Assembly (NCBI RefSeq): GCF_002217795.2
Contig: NZ_AP018823.1
Location: forward strand, 310,001 to 374,000
DNA: 64,000 nucleotides
Direction of reading: 5' to 3'
From: Aquitalea magnusonii
GTDB taxonomy: Bacteria > Pseudomonadota > Gammaproteobacteria > Burkholderiales > Chromobacteriaceae
A program made the translations under genes and the position numbers. Within the stretch, counting starts at the first letter, position 1, and each line of letters opens with the position of its first letter. The notes beneath the pieces were generated by a model. The model was not told the DNA's origin, did not search any database, and saw only the letters and a program-made list of their open reading frames with translations. Below are positions 1 through 11,032 of the stretch, in pieces.

Positions 1-1869
<1,869 letters not shown>

Positions 1870-1875
1870 CCGGAA

Positions 1876-3042
1876 TTATGGTCTCGCTTTCGGGGCCGCA
1901 TCTTGCTGGCGTTTGCTTTCCGGGTCAAGGTCAGCCGGGACATCCAACTGGTCCGGGTAAACCGGTGCCAGCCCGCCATTGTACTCGTAGGCTTTCAACT
2001 GGTAGACATAGGCCAGGATCTGCGCTGCCGCAGTATACAGCCTGGCGGGGATTTCCCGTCCCAATTCGCCATGGAAATAGAGCGCACGGGCAAAACTGGG
2101 CGAGCGCATCACCGTCACCTTGTGCTCCTTGCCGGTGGCGATGATCTTTTCCGCCAGCTTCAAGGTGCCCATGGCCACGATTTGCGGTGCCTGCATGCCT
2201 TCTTCGTATTTCAGCGCCACCGCGTAGTGGGTAGGGTTGGTCACAATCACGTTGGCCTTGGGGATTTCCTGCATCATGCGCTTGCGTGCCGCCTCGCGCT
2301 GCAATTGGCGAATCCGCCCCTTGACCTCGGGTGAGCCTTCCATTTCCTTGTATTCCTGCTTGATCTCTTCCTTGGTCATGCGCAGTTGCTTGTGGTAGTT
2401 CCACAGCTGGAAGGGCACGTCGATCACCACCAGCATCAGCATGGCGGCGGTGACAATGAAAAAGGTGGTGATCAGCATGTCGGTCATCTTGAGGATGCCC
2501 GCTTCCAGCGGCATGGTCAGCAAACCCAGGATGTCGGTACGCTCACGCCAGATGATCCACACCGCCACGCCGCCAATCAGCATGCTCTTGAGAATGGCCT
2601 TCAGGCCTTCGGTGGCGGAGTTGAGCGAGAAGATGCGCTTGATGCCGCTGGCCGGGTTCAGCTTGGTCAGCTTGGGTTCCAGCGGTGCCAGCGTGAAATT
2701 CCAGCCACCGATCAGGATGGGGGTGGCCACCGCCACGATGGCCAGGCCGCCAAATATCGGCATCAATTGCCACAGCATGCCGAACATGGCTTCCTTGAAG
2801 CGGATGATGGCCGGCTCTGCCTGCGCCACCGTGTGCTGATCAAACATCAGCAACTGTTTCATCATGGCCATGAGGCTGCTGCCCAGCTTGCCACCCAGGG
2901 TCATCAGCAGGGCAACTCCGGTCATGGTGACGGCGAAGGTGGACAATTCGCGCGAGCGCGGAATATTGCCATCATCCCGCGCGGTTTGCAGCCGTTTGGC
3001 TGACGCGGGTTCGGTCCGTTCGAGATCGGAATCTTCTGCCAT
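1876..3042 (-). CDS. flhB: Flagellar biosynthesis protein FlhB
   Basis: Substrate-specificity switch of the flagellar type III export apparatus, inner membrane. The 388 residues match the family length. Four hydrophobic helices fall within about residues 35-210, followed by a cytoplasmic domain with the autocleavage motif NPTH at residues 269-272. The N-terminus (MAEDSDLERTEPAS) is typical of the family. It is the first of two visible genes in an flhB-flhA operon. The C-terminal tail after residue ~360 is charged and low in complexity, as is common. Confidence 0.96.
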   Translation of the reverse strand: MAEDSDLERTEPASAKRLQTARDDGNIPRSRELSTFAVTMTGVALLMTLGGKLGSSLMAMMKQLLMFDQHTVAQAEPAIIRFKEAMFGMLWQLMPIFGGLAIVAVATPILIGGWNFTLAPLEPKLTKLNPASGIKRIFSLNSATEGLKAILKSMLIGGVAVWIIWRERTDILGLLTMPLEAGILKMTDMLITTFFIVTAAMLMLVVIDVPFQLWNYHKQLRMTKEEIKQEYKEMEGSPEVKGRIRQLQREAARKRMMQEIPKANVIVTNPTHYAVALKYEEGMQAPQIVAMGTLKLAEKIIATGKEHKVTVMRSPSFARALYFHGELGREIPARLYTAAAQILAYVYQLKAYEYNGGLAPVYPDQLDVPADLDPESKRQQDAAPKARP

Positions 3043-3208
3043 TGAGCCCCTGTTTTCTGACGTTGTATTTTAAAGCGGATGGTAGCGTATGCCGGGGGCG
3101 GCAGGCCAGCCCCTTTTGCCCTATGGTTATTGGCTTTGCCATGGAGGAGGGCTGTGCTGGGGGACAGGCTAAGGTACAATCTGCCGATTAATCTTGATGG
3201 ATGGCAGC

Positions 3209-4003
3209 ATGCAACAGTACCTCGACCTGATGCGCCATGTGCTGGAACATGGCCATGACAAGTCCGACCGCACCGGCACCGGCACCCGCTCGGTGTTTGG
3301 CTACCAGATGCGTTTCGATCTGCAGCAGGGCTTTCCGCTGATCACCACCAAGAAATGCCATCTGCGCTCCATCATTCACGAATTACTGTGGTTTTTGTCC
3401 GGCGACACCAACATCCGCTATCTGAAGGAAAACGGCGTTTCCATCTGGGATGAATGGGCCGATGAAAACGGCGACCTGGGCCCGGTGTACGGCTACCAAT
3501 GGCGTAGCTGGCCAGCCCCCGATGGCCGCCATATCGACCAGATCAGCAATGTGGTGGAGATGATCAAGCGCAATCCCGATTCGCGCCGTTTGATCGTGTC
3601 GGCCTGGAACCCGGCGCTGGTGGACGAAATGGCGCTGCCGCCTTGCCACAGCCTGTTCCAGTTTTATGTGGCGGACGGCAAGTTGTCCTGCCAGTTGTAT
3701 CAGCGTTCGGCTGATATTTTCCTGGGTGTGCCGTTCAATATCGCCTCTTATGCCTTGCTCACCATGATGGTGGCGCAAGTGTGCGGCCTCAAGCCTGGTG
3801 ATTTCGTGCATACGCTGGGTGATGCCCACCTGTACAGCAACCACCTGGAGCAGACCCGTCTGCAACTGAGCCGTGAACCCCGTCCGCTGCCGCAGATGAA
3901 GATCAACCCGGCCGTGACCGACCTGTTTGCCTTCACCTTCGATGATTTCACGCTGGAAGGTTACGACCCGCATCCGCACATCAAGGGAGCGGTGGCCGTA
4001 TGA
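3209..4003 (+). CDS. thyA: Thymidylate synthase
   Basis: Converts dUMP to dTMP using methylene-tetrahydrofolate, in the cytoplasm. Starting at the ATG at 3209 gives [15 protein letters not shown] and 264 residues, the same length as E. coli ThyA, with the nucleophile Cys at residue 146 in [11 protein letters not shown]. Upstream in-frame TTG (3194) and ATG (3197) codons would add five or four residues with no better ribosome-binding site, so 3209 is preferred. The stop overlaps the folA start by 4 bp (ATGA), so the two enzymes of the dTMP/folate cycle are probably co-translated. Confidence 0.95.
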   Translation: MQQYLDLMRHVLEHGHDKSDRTGTGTRSVFGYQMRFDLQQGFPLITTKKCHLRSIIHELLWFLSGDTNIRYLKENGVSIWDEWADENGDLGPVYGYQWRSWPAPDGRHIDQISNVVEMIKRNPDSRRLIVSAWNPALVDEMALPPCHSLFQFYVADGKLSCQLYQRSADIFLGVPFNIASYALLTMMVAQVCGLKPGDFVHTLGDAHLYSNHLEQTRLQLSREPRPLPQMKINPAVTDLFAFTFDDFTLEGYDPHPHIKGAVAV

Positions 4004-4494
4004 GCAAGCCTGTACTGACCCTGGTGGCGGCCAAGGCCCGCAATGGCGTGATCGGCATCAACAACACCTTGCCCTGGCATTTGCCGGAAGACCTCAAGCA
4101 CTTCAAGGCCGTCACCCTGGGCAAACCGGTGCTGATGGGCCGCAAAACCTACGATTCGATCGGACGCCCCTTGCCGGGACGGCGCAATATCGTCATCACC
4201 CGCCAGGCAGACTGGCAGGCAGATGGGGTTGAGGTGGCGCATTCGCTGGAGCAGGCGCTGGCAATGGCTGATGGTGTGGCGGAAGTCTGCCTGATTGGTG
4301 GTGCTGATTTGTATCGTCAGGCGATGGCGGTGGCAGATGCACTGCGGCTGACCGAGATTGATGCCGAGTTTGCTGGCGACGCCTGTTTCCCGGAGGTGGG
4401 CACGGCCGACTGGCAGGAAGTGGCGCGTAGCAGTTTCACCAGCGACAAGGGCCTGCAATATGCTTTTGTCGACTATCAGCGCAAGCCGGGCTGA
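4000..4494 (+). CDS. folA: Dihydrofolate reductase
   Basis: Reduces dihydrofolate to tetrahydrofolate with NADPH, regenerating the cofactor used by the adjacent ThyA. The 164 residues show the N-terminal strand [15 protein letters not shown], the substrate-binding [12 protein letters not shown] segment with the active-site acid near Asp31, and the NADPH-binding [17 protein letters not shown]. It overlaps thyA by 4 bp and is followed by a strong terminator, so thyA-folA is a two-gene operon. Confidence 0.96.
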   Translation: MSKPVLTLVAAKARNGVIGINNTLPWHLPEDLKHFKAVTLGKPVLMGRKTYDSIGRPLPGRRNIVITRQADWQADGVEVAHSLEQALAMADGVAEVCLIGGADLYRQAMAVADALRLTEIDAEFAGDACFPEVGTADWQEVARSSFTSDKGLQYAFVDYQRKPG

Positions 4495-4513
4495 ATGGTA
4501 GTCATGCCAAGCA

Positions 4514-4540
4514 AAAGGCCGCTCGGTGAGCGGCCTTTGT
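4514..4540 (+). terminator. Rho-independent terminator of thyA-folA
   Basis: An 11-bp stem (4514-4524 with 4528-4538, AAAGGCCGCTC) closes a three-base loop and runs into a T-rich tract, 20 bp after the folA stop. It lies between convergent folA and the GntR gene. Confidence 0.85.
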
Positions 4541-4561
4541 TATTTATAAGTTGAGCAGTGT

Positions 4562-5233
4562 TCAGGAAGTGCTACCAGCCAGCGCCTCTGCCGATTGCTG
4601 GGCCAGCTTGCTGTAGTCCTGGCCGAACTCCGCCACCATGATGCGCAGGCGGGTGGTGTCGCGCGCGATGATGGTCTTGAGCAGATCGTCCAGAAACGCC
4701 TGGGTGCGATCCATCTGAGAACGACCGGCGCGCAAAATGGCGTACAGGCAGCGTTGCGTCAGTGGCAGCAAGTCCTGCAAGGTGGCGCTCATGTAGCGGT
4801 TGCTGGAGAAGTCGTACAGCGCACGCAGAAACTCCACGCCGTAGTCAAAGTAGGCCGGCATGTCATCCTTGCGGTGGCATTCATCCAGCGCGGTCATCAG
4901 TTCAAAGAAACGGGCCAGATCGTCGTTTTTCCAGTTGCTGGCCAGATTGGTCACCACCCGGTCCAGCAGCATGAACCACAGTTCAAAAAAGTCACGCACG
5001 TCGCTGCTGGAAATACTGGAGACCATGGCTCCGCGGCGCGGGTAGATTTCCACCAGATGCCGGCGTTGCAGAATCAGCAAGGCTTCCCGTACCGAACCGC
5101 GGCTGACCTCCAGTTCGGCGGCAATGCGCAGCTCCTGAATCCGTTCACCCGGTGCCATTTCACCCTGGATGATTTTTTTACCGAGGTATTGGGCGATTTG
5201 CTCGGTGAGCGAATCGTTGGCCTTGAACGTCAT
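4562..5233 (-). CDS. GntR-family (FCD/FadR-type) transcriptional regulator
   Basis: One-component regulator. The N-terminal winged helix runs over about residues 5-70 (SLTEQIAQYLGKKI ... VSRGSVREALLIL) and is followed by an all-helical FCD ligand-binding domain of about 140 residues. The ATG at 5233 is chosen because GGAG lies six bases upstream; an ATG at 5245 would add four residues without such a site. FCD regulators usually sense small organic acids, but nothing nearby reveals the ligand. Upstream lies a 440-bp gap that holds a small-RNA candidate. Confidence 0.85.
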   Translation of the reverse strand: MTFKANDSLTEQIAQYLGKKIIQGEMAPGERIQELRIAAELEVSRGSVREALLILQRRHLVEIYPRRGAMVSSISSSDVRDFFELWFMLLDRVVTNLASNWKNDDLARFFELMTALDECHRKDDMPAYFDYGVEFLRALYDFSSNRYMSATLQDLLPLTQRCLYAILRAGRSQMDRTQAFLDDLLKTIIARDTTRLRIMVAEFGQDYSKLAQQSAEALAGSTS

Positions 5234-5394
5234 CAGTGTCTCCATTATCGAATATTATTATTTTCATATATATTGGCTGATTCGGCAATTGGAATGTGGA
5301 ATTGTCGGGCAGTCGGTCTGTTATGCACGATGCTATTTTGAGCAGATGACTGTTGCATTTTGTGGATCATTCTGAGGCAGATTAGGGAAATCCC

Positions 5395-5424
5395 TTGTAC
5401 AGTTTTCTGTTTTGGTTTTATTAT
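5395..5424 (+). promoter_or_regulatory. Sigma-70-like promoter for the small-RNA candidate
   Basis: TTGTAC at 5395-5400 and TATTAT at 5419-5424 are separated by 18 bp. Transcription would begin near 5431 in a gap with no forward gene. Only the motif match supports it. Confidence 0.45.
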
Positions 5425-5430
5425 TCGAAC

Positions 5431-5597
5431 GCTTGTTTGAAAATCGCTGACACGAGGAATGGGGCTTTCAAACGCGCATCGAGACAAGCAGTGCCGCGTG
5501 TGCGTGGCAGTGGGTGTTCTCACAATCTAGCGGGTTGTTTACCGGTCCTGGACCGGGGGATGATTGGGGCCTTCGCTGCGGCGAAGGCCTTTTTTTA
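5431..5597 (+). ncRNA. Candidate small RNA ending in an intrinsic terminator
   Basis: The forward strand here carries a textbook terminator (GCCTTCGC at 5569-5576 pairing with 5581-5588, then seven T) but no forward gene lies upstream of it. About 30 bp before the predicted start is a promoter-like pair of hexamers. In between are a hairpin at 5492-5509 (TGCC...GGCA arms) and a CCGGT/ACCGG hairpin at 5542-5556. The expected transcript is about 165 nt. A 22-codon frame from 5459 has GAGGA directly against its ATG, too close for good initiation, so a non-coding role is favoured. The family is not recognised. Confidence 0.45.
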
Positions 5598-5627
5598 TTG
5601 CCTGCTGGCTGGTGCGGTGCGGCAGGC

Positions 5628-5664
5628 AAAAGAAAACCCCTGCCGGCATGAAGCAGGGCAGGGG
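5628..5664 (-). terminator. Terminator of the mtaD-ubiG operon
   Basis: Read on the minus strand, CCCCTGCC (5657-5664) pairs with GGCAGGGG (5637-5644) and is followed by TTTTCTTTT, just after the ubiG stop codon. Confidence 0.75.
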
Positions 5665-5686
5665 TGTGGTCAGCAGTTGCAGCCAA

Positions 5687-6388
5687 TTACAGCAGGGCGC
5701 GTCGCGTGGCCATCAGGTAGTTCACCTGGGTGTCATCCCCCAGCGCATAGATGCGGGTGAGCGGGTTGTAGCTCATGCCGCTGACGTTGCTGATTTCCAG
5801 CCCGGCATTGCGTGCCATGCGTGACAGCTCGGACGGCTTGAGGAAGCGGGCATATTCGTGGGTGCCGCGCGGCAGCATGTTGAGCACGTATTCGGCACCG
5901 ACCACCGCCAGCAGGTAAGCCTTGGCATTGCGGTTGAGGGTGGAAAAGAACACCCAGCCGCCCGGCTTGACCAGGCGGGCACAACTGCGCACCACGCTTT
6001 CCGGGTCCGGCACGTGCTCCAGCATTTCCATGCAAGTCACCACATCAAAACTGCCGGGCGCTTCGTCGGCCAGATCTTCCACCGCAACACAGCGGTATTC
6101 CACGGCCACGCCCGACTCCAGGCTGTGTAGCTGGGCCACTTTCAAAGACTTCTTGGCCAGATCGATGCCCGTCACCTGCGCACCGCGCAGCGCCATGCTC
6201 TCGGCCAGAATGCCGCCGCCACAGCCCACGTCCAGCACTTTCAGGTCCTTGATGCCGGCAAAGTCATCGATATAGTCCAGTCGCAGCGGGTTGATTTCAT
6301 GCAGCGGCTTGAACTCGCTGTCCTTGTCCCACCATTTGTGGGCCAATTGACTGAATTTGTCGATTTCCAGATCGTCTACATTGCTCAT
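5687..6388 (-). CDS. ubiG: Ubiquinone biosynthesis O-methyltransferase UbiG
   Basis: SAM-dependent methyltransferase that performs both O-methylations in ubiquinone synthesis. The 233 residues open with [20 protein letters not shown] and carry the SAM-binding motif [13 protein letters not shown] near residues 50-62, plus the family segment [15 protein letters not shown]. The gene starts 3 bp after the preceding deaminase gene, so the two share an operon, a pairing common in gamma- and betaproteobacteria. Confidence 0.94.
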   Translation of the reverse strand: MSNVDDLEIDKFSQLAHKWWDKDSEFKPLHEINPLRLDYIDDFAGIKDLKVLDVGCGGGILAESMALRGAQVTGIDLAKKSLKVAQLHSLESGVAVEYRCVAVEDLADEAPGSFDVVTCMEMLEHVPDPESVVRSCARLVKPGGWVFFSTLNRNAKAYLLAVVGAEYVLNMLPRGTHEYARFLKPSELSRMARNAGLEISNVSGMSYNPLTRIYALGDDTQVNYLMATRRALL

Positions 6389-6391
6389 TGC

Positions 6392-7711
6392 TTACCTCGC
6401 CAGAATACGGTTGCGCCAGTCTTCACCGCGCGCCTTGAGAGCTGCTTCGTCCAGGGTGGTCAACTGACGCTGGGCCAGCAAGGCACGGCCCTTGACCCAG
6501 ACATGGCTTACCTGTTCGCGGCCGGCGGCATACACCACATGCGATACCGGATCGAAGGCCGGGGCGGTTTCCAGCGCCGACAGGTCGATGGCAATCAGGT
6601 CGGCCTGCTTGCCCACCTTGACCGAACCCACCTTGTCGGCAATGCCCAGTGCCTTGGCACCATTGAGGGTGGCCATGCGGATGGCGGTGGCTGCCGGCAC
6701 TGCGGTCGGGTCCAGCGTGCCCACCTTGGCCAGCAAGGCGGCCAGACGGGTTTCGGACAGCATGTCCAGCTTGTTGTTGGAGGCCGCGCCATCGGTGCCG
6801 ATACCAACATTCACGCCAGCAGCCAGCAAGGCGGGTACCGGGGCAATGCCGGAGGCCAGCTTCATATTGGACGCCGGGTTGTGCGCGATGGAAATGCCAT
6901 GACGGGCGGCAGCTTCAATTTCTGCGCTGTCCAGATGCACCATGTGTGCGGCAATCAGTCGCGGCGACAGCAGGCCCAGTTTGGCCAGACGGGCCAGCGG
7001 ACGTTGCTGGTGTTCCGTCACGCTGCCGGCCACTTCGTCGGCGGTTTCGTGGATGTGGCAGTGAATCAGCATGTCTTCGCGTTCGGCCAGCTCCACCACC
7101 TGGCGGAAGGTGCTGTCGGATACGGTATAAGGCGCGTGCGGAGCCAGGGTAAAGGTAATCAGCTCTTCGCCCAGGAAAGCCTTGCGTTCTTCCATGCCCT
7201 TGCTGATGTATTCGCCAGCGTTGCTGCCGTAATTGGTGGGGAACTCGAGGATGGAGCAGCCGACAAAAGTACGCATGCCGGAAGCCAGGCCGGCGCGGGC
7301 CATGGCGTCATGGTAGAAGTACATGTCATTGATGGTGGTGGTGCCGCCGCGAATCATTTCCGCCATGGCCAGGCTGGCGCCATCGAACACGAAATCATCG
7401 CGCACGTGTTTGCCTTCTGCCGGCCAGATGTGGTTGTTCAGCCAGTCCATCAGTGCCTTGTCGTCGGCCAGGCCGCGCAGCAGCGTCATGGCGGAGTGGC
7501 CATGCAGGTTGATCAGGCCCGGCATCAGCACATGGCTGCCTAGATCGATTCTTTCTGCGGCCTGCAGACTGGCGCACTGGGCGCTCGGAAGGATCTGGGC
7601 TATCCTGCCATCCTTGATGGCAATGGCATGGTTTTCCAGTACTTCGCCGTCCTGTTCAACGGTTATGATCCAGCGCGCTGAAATAAGGGTGTCATAATGC
7701 ATGTGTGACAT
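6392..7711 (-). CDS. mtaD: 5-methylthioadenosine/S-adenosylhomocysteine deaminase (TRZ/ATZ hydrolase)
   Basis: Metal-dependent amidohydrolase of the TRZ/ATZ family, expected to deaminate methylthioadenosine and SAH, the by-product of methyltransferases such as the adjacent UbiG. 439 residues from the ATG at 7711, chosen because AGGA lies nine bases upstream; an earlier ATG at 7774 has no such site. Metal-ligand segments are visible: LHGHSAM near residue 66, the HCHIHE cluster, and the IGTDGAASNNKLDM loop. Substrate preference within the family cannot be set from sequence alone. Confidence 0.85.
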   Translation of the reverse strand: MSHMHYDTLISARWIITVEQDGEVLENHAIAIKDGRIAQILPSAQCASLQAAERIDLGSHVLMPGLINLHGHSAMTLLRGLADDKALMDWLNNHIWPAEGKHVRDDFVFDGASLAMAEMIRGGTTTINDMYFYHDAMARAGLASGMRTFVGCSILEFPTNYGSNAGEYISKGMEERKAFLGEELITFTLAPHAPYTVSDSTFRQVVELAEREDMLIHCHIHETADEVAGSVTEHQQRPLARLAKLGLLSPRLIAAHMVHLDSAEIEAAARHGISIAHNPASNMKLASGIAPVPALLAAGVNVGIGTDGAASNNKLDMLSETRLAALLAKVGTLDPTAVPAATAIRMATLNGAKALGIADKVGSVKVGKQADLIAIDLSALETAPAFDPVSHVVYAAGREQVSHVWVKGRALLAQRQLTTLDEAALKARGEDWRNRILAR

Positions 7712-7959
7712 CAGGGGCAATCCTGCAGAATTCTGAATGGGGTGGATTGTAGGCTGCTGCCATGGGCAAGGCAAATTGACCTGGACGCAGTTTGTTTCGT
7801 TGTAGAAACTGTCATTTGCATAAAAAAATCACTTATAACGGAGTAATGTCTGCCTTATCATGCGGACAGTCCGCCAAGCCTGCATTGCACCATAATTGAA
7901 GAAGCGAATTTTGATTGCGGATGTTCCGCGCCATTAACGTATTTTGACCACCACTACCG

Positions 7960-10767
7960 ATGGCATCCCAAGAAGAAAAGAACCCAGTGACCTCAAGCCT
8001 CTCGCTCCGCACGGTTTTCATGATCGCGGTAGTACTTGGCTTGCTCATTCCTGCCTCCATCATCAGTTATCTGAGTATCAATATTCAGCGGGACAATTTG
8101 ACCGCCCAACTGGAAACTGATGAGAAGCGTCTGCTGGATATTGTGGCGCTGGGGATGCAGGAGCCGTTGTGGAACCTCAGCCGCCAGGCGGGCAGCCCGC
8201 TGATTTCCTCGGTGATGGAAGATGCCCGGGTGGTGTCCATCCGCGTGACCGATACCCAGTCCAACCAGGTATTCCTGTCGGCGCTGCGCAGCGAACGTCG
8301 TGTGGGCGGTGTGTCCTTTGTGCAGAAGCCGGTGATTTACCGCGGTGAAGAAATCGGCCAGGTGACGCTGGAATTTGATACCGAACATCTGGCCAATGCC
8401 TTGCACAACCAGGTGAAGAACATCCTGCTGATTCTGGTGGCACAGCTGGTGCTGTCCATCCTGCTGATCATGAGCATCCTGCACTCGCGCTTCCTGCGCC
8501 CGATGCACAGCCTGACCGAGCAGGCCACCCAACTGGCCGAGTTGAAGTTGGAGTCGCCGTTCTATTGGGCAAGGCGTGATGAAATCGGCAAGCTGGGCAA
8601 GCATCTGGAATGGACGCGCTCCGAACTCAAGCGCCTGATTGACGAACTGCGCGCCAAGACGCTGGCGCTGGAGGCGGACATTTCCCGTCGCCGCGAAGTG
8701 GAAGATGCGCTGCGCCGCTCGGAAAACAAATACCGCGAACTGTTCTGGTCCAATCTGGACGGCATCGTCATCAGTTCGCTGGATGGTCAGGTAATGGATG
8801 CCAACCCGGCCTTCCTCAACCTGATGTGCTACAACCTGGACCAGCTCAAGCAACAGAATTTCTGGTCGCTGGTGGGGCAGGAGAGCGAGGCGCTGGAGCG
8901 TTTCAACCTGGATAACAAGGTATTGCGTTTCGGCTATTGTGACGAGTTCGAAGCGGTGTACATGAACCGCTTTGGCAATCATGTGCCGGTCAGCGTCAAA
9001 ACCGTTGCCATGCGCGATGCGTTTGGCCGCATCAATGCGGTATGGCGCATGGTGCGTGACATTTCGGAAAAGCGTGCGGCAGAAGAACGGGTGCAACTGG
9101 CGGCCAAGGTGTTCGAGAACACCGTGGAAGGCATCATGATTACCGACAGCGAAAAGCGCATTCGCAGCGTCAACAAGGCCTTTACCGAAATTACCGGTTA
9201 TTCGCAGCAGGAAGTGCTGGGTCAGAAAACCAGCATTCTGTCGTCCGGTCGCCATGAAGAATCCTTCTACAGCGCCATGTGGCAGGCCATTGATAATCAG
9301 GGTTCCTGGCAAGGCGAGATCTGGAATCGCCGCAAGAATGGTGAAATCTATCCGGAATGGCTGGCCATCAATGCCGTGCGCAATCCCTTGTCGGAAATCA
9401 CCCATTATGTGGCCATTTTCAGCGATCTGACCGAACGCAAGGCGGCGGATGAGCGCATCCAGTTCCTGGCGCACTTTGACGTACTCACCAGCCTGCCAAA
9501 CCGCGCACATATGCACGACCGGGTGGAGCTGGCCATTCACAATGCCTGCCGCGACAACGAACAGATGGCCCTGCTGCTGCTGGACCTGGACCGCTTCAAG
9601 ACGGTAAACGAATCGCTGGGCCATTCGGCTGGCGATGTACTGCTGCAGGTTGCCGCCGATCGCATCAAGTCCTCGCTGGCTGCGGGGGAAACGGTGGCGC
9701 GTCAGGGCGGAGATGAGTTCATCATTCTGCTGCCGGCCATTTCCGACCCCAGCGAAGCCGCGCTGGCTGCTGAACGCATCCGGGAATCGTTTACCGCTTC
9801 CATCGAGCTGCATAACCATACCATTACCATCACCCCATCCATCGGCATCAGCGTTTACCCGGATGATGGCCGCGACTTTGAAACCCTGGTGCGCAATGCC
9901 GACGCGGCGATGTATCACGCCAAGTCTTCCGGTCGCAACAGCTACAAGTTCTACACCGCCGACCTCAATGCCCGCGCGCGCGAGATTCTGGCCATTGAAA
10001 GCCAGCTGCGCTTTGCGCTGGAACGCAACGAATTCATCCTGCATTACCAGCCGCAGGTAGCCATGGCGGATGGCCGTATTACCGGTGCCGAGGCGCTGAT
10101 ACGCTGGAATCACCCCTCGCTGGGCATTCTCGGTCCGGCACGTTTCATCGAGGTGGCCGAAGAGCGTGGCTTCATCGTGCAAATCGGCAACTGGGTGATT
10201 CGCGAAGCCTGCCGTCAACTGGCGCTCTGGCATGATCAGGGCCTGCCCAAGATGTCGCTAGCCATCAATCTGTCGGCCTTGCAGTTCCGCCAGCAGGATC
10301 TGGCCGAGGTGCTGGAGAAAGCCCTCAGCAGTCATGGCCTGTCGGCTGACATGCTGGATGTGGAAGTGACCGAAAGCGTGATCATGGAGGACGTTACCAG
10401 CACCTTGCAGGCCATCGACACCATCAAGGGGATGGGGCTGCAGTTGTCAATTGACGACTTTGGTACTGGCTATTCCAGCCTGTCCTACCTCAAGCGTTTC
10501 AAGGCCGACAAGCTGAAGATCGACCGCTCCTTCGTGCGCGACATTCCGAATGATCTGGACGACTCAGCCATTGCCCGTGCCATCATCAATATGGCCAAGA
10601 ACCTGAACATGCAGGTGGTGGCGGAAGGGGTGGAAACCATAGATCAGTGGCACTTCCTGAAACAGGAAGGTTGTGACCTGATCCAGGGTTATCTGCTGGC
10701 CAAACCGATGCCGCCGGAGGAGTTTGCCGGCTTGCTGGCCAAGGGAACGCTGCTGCCGGGTGAGTAA
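7960..10767 (+). CDS. Membrane PAS-PAS-GGDEF-EAL cyclic-di-GMP protein
   Basis: 935 residues. A transmembrane helix near 17-40, a periplasmic stretch, a second helix near 155-178 and a HAMP-like linker precede two PAS domains (about 262-372 and 388-500). The GGDEF motif lies at 583-587 and EAL at 711-713, with DDFGTGYSS at 832-840. Both catalytic motifs are intact, so it could make or break cyclic-di-GMP. The product-inhibition site is missing: the RxxD position before GGDEF reads AAGE. It is transcribed alone and ends at the terminator into which the Tn7-like element has inserted. Flagellar genes lie close by, but a link is inference. Confidence 0.9.
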   Translation: MASQEEKNPVTSSLSLRTVFMIAVVLGLLIPASIISYLSINIQRDNLTAQLETDEKRLLDIVALGMQEPLWNLSRQAGSPLISSVMEDARVVSIRVTDTQSNQVFLSALRSERRVGGVSFVQKPVIYRGEEIGQVTLEFDTEHLANALHNQVKNILLILVAQLVLSILLIMSILHSRFLRPMHSLTEQATQLAELKLESPFYWARRDEIGKLGKHLEWTRSELKRLIDELRAKTLALEADISRRREVEDALRRSENKYRELFWSNLDGIVISSLDGQVMDANPAFLNLMCYNLDQLKQQNFWSLVGQESEALERFNLDNKVLRFGYCDEFEAVYMNRFGNHVPVSVKTVAMRDAFGRINAVWRMVRDISEKRAAEERVQLAAKVFENTVEGIMITDSEKRIRSVNKAFTEITGYSQQEVLGQKTSILSSGRHEESFYSAMWQAIDNQGSWQGEIWNRRKNGEIYPEWLAINAVRNPLSEITHYVAIFSDLTERKAADERIQFLAHFDVLTSLPNRAHMHDRVELAIHNACRDNEQMALLLLDLDRFKTVNESLGHSAGDVLLQVAADRIKSSLAAGETVARQGGDEFIILLPAISDPSEAALAAERIRESFTASIELHNHTITITPSIGISVYPDDGRDFETLVRNADAAMYHAKSSGRNSYKFYTADLNARAREILAIESQLRFALERNEFILHYQPQVAMADGRITGAEALIRWNHPSLGILGPARFIEVAEERGFIVQIGNWVIREACRQLALWHDQGLPKMSLAINLSALQFRQQDLAEVLEKALSSHGLSADMLDVEVTESVIMEDVTSTLQAIDTIKGMGLQLSIDDFGTGYSSLSYLKRFKADKLKIDRSFVRDIPNDLDDSAIARAIINMAKNLNMQVVAEGVETIDQWHFLKQEGCDLIQGYLLAKPMPPEEFAGLLAKGTLLPGE

Positions 10768-10807
10768 GCCCTGTGCAGTATTACCAGCCCGGCAGGCTGG
10801 GCAATAA

Positions 10808-10837
10808 AAAACCGCAAGACCAAGGTCTTGCGGTTTT
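10808..10837. terminator. Bidirectional terminator, the transposon insertion site
   Basis: AAAACCGCAAGACC (10808-10821) pairs perfectly with 10824-10837 around a two-base AA centre. Its last base belongs to the transposon. In the reconstructed empty site the stem is followed by seven T on the plus strand and six on the minus strand, so it would end both the GGDEF-EAL gene and lysS. Confidence 0.85.
10832..10836. repeat. Left copy of 5-bp target-site duplication
   Basis: GGTTT immediately before the left end. The identical GGTTT at 33460-33464 follows the right end. Five base pairs is the hallmark of Tn7-family insertion. Confidence 0.9.
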
Positions 10838-10851
10838 GTAGGTTTGCAGAG
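10837..10851 (+). repeat. Left terminal inverted repeat
   Basis: TGTAGGTTTGCAGAG, exactly the reverse complement of 33445-33459. The match stops at 15 bp on both sides. Confidence 0.92.
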
Positions 10852-10973
10852 TTCGTGAAAAACGTGACACTTGATTTGTAAGGAATTTTTCACTTACGTG
10901 TACATGCGGGGAGCCTACCAACTTGCAGACTACGTGAAAAATTCCTACAGAATTTGCGCTCTTTGTGAAAATT
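10844..10973 (+). repeat. Left-end TnsB-binding-site repeats
   Basis: Three direct copies of a 20-bp unit lie at 10844-10863 (TTGCAGAGTTCGTGAAAAAC), 10923-10942 (TTGCAGACTACGTGAAAAAT) and 10954-10973 (TTGCGCTCTTTGTGAAAATT). Their spacing, with one at the tip and two close together inside, resembles Tn7 left-end TnsB sites. A 12-bp inverted match, GGAATTTTTCAC at 10881-10892, complements the second copy and its flank. Confidence 0.75.
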
Positions 10974-11032
10974 AAGTCGCAAGATCAGCAAAATCAAAGG
11001 GTTGAAAATGATCTAATGGTCACACGCGCTAT

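Noticed and set aside
7993..10233. A 746-codon minus-strand frame
   Set aside because: It is antisense to the GGDEF-EAL gene, which carries all expected motifs.
10881..10946. 12-bp inverted repeat GGAATTTTTCAC / GTGAAAAATTCC as a separate operator
   Set aside because: It is better explained as a reversed copy of part of the transposon-end repeat unit.
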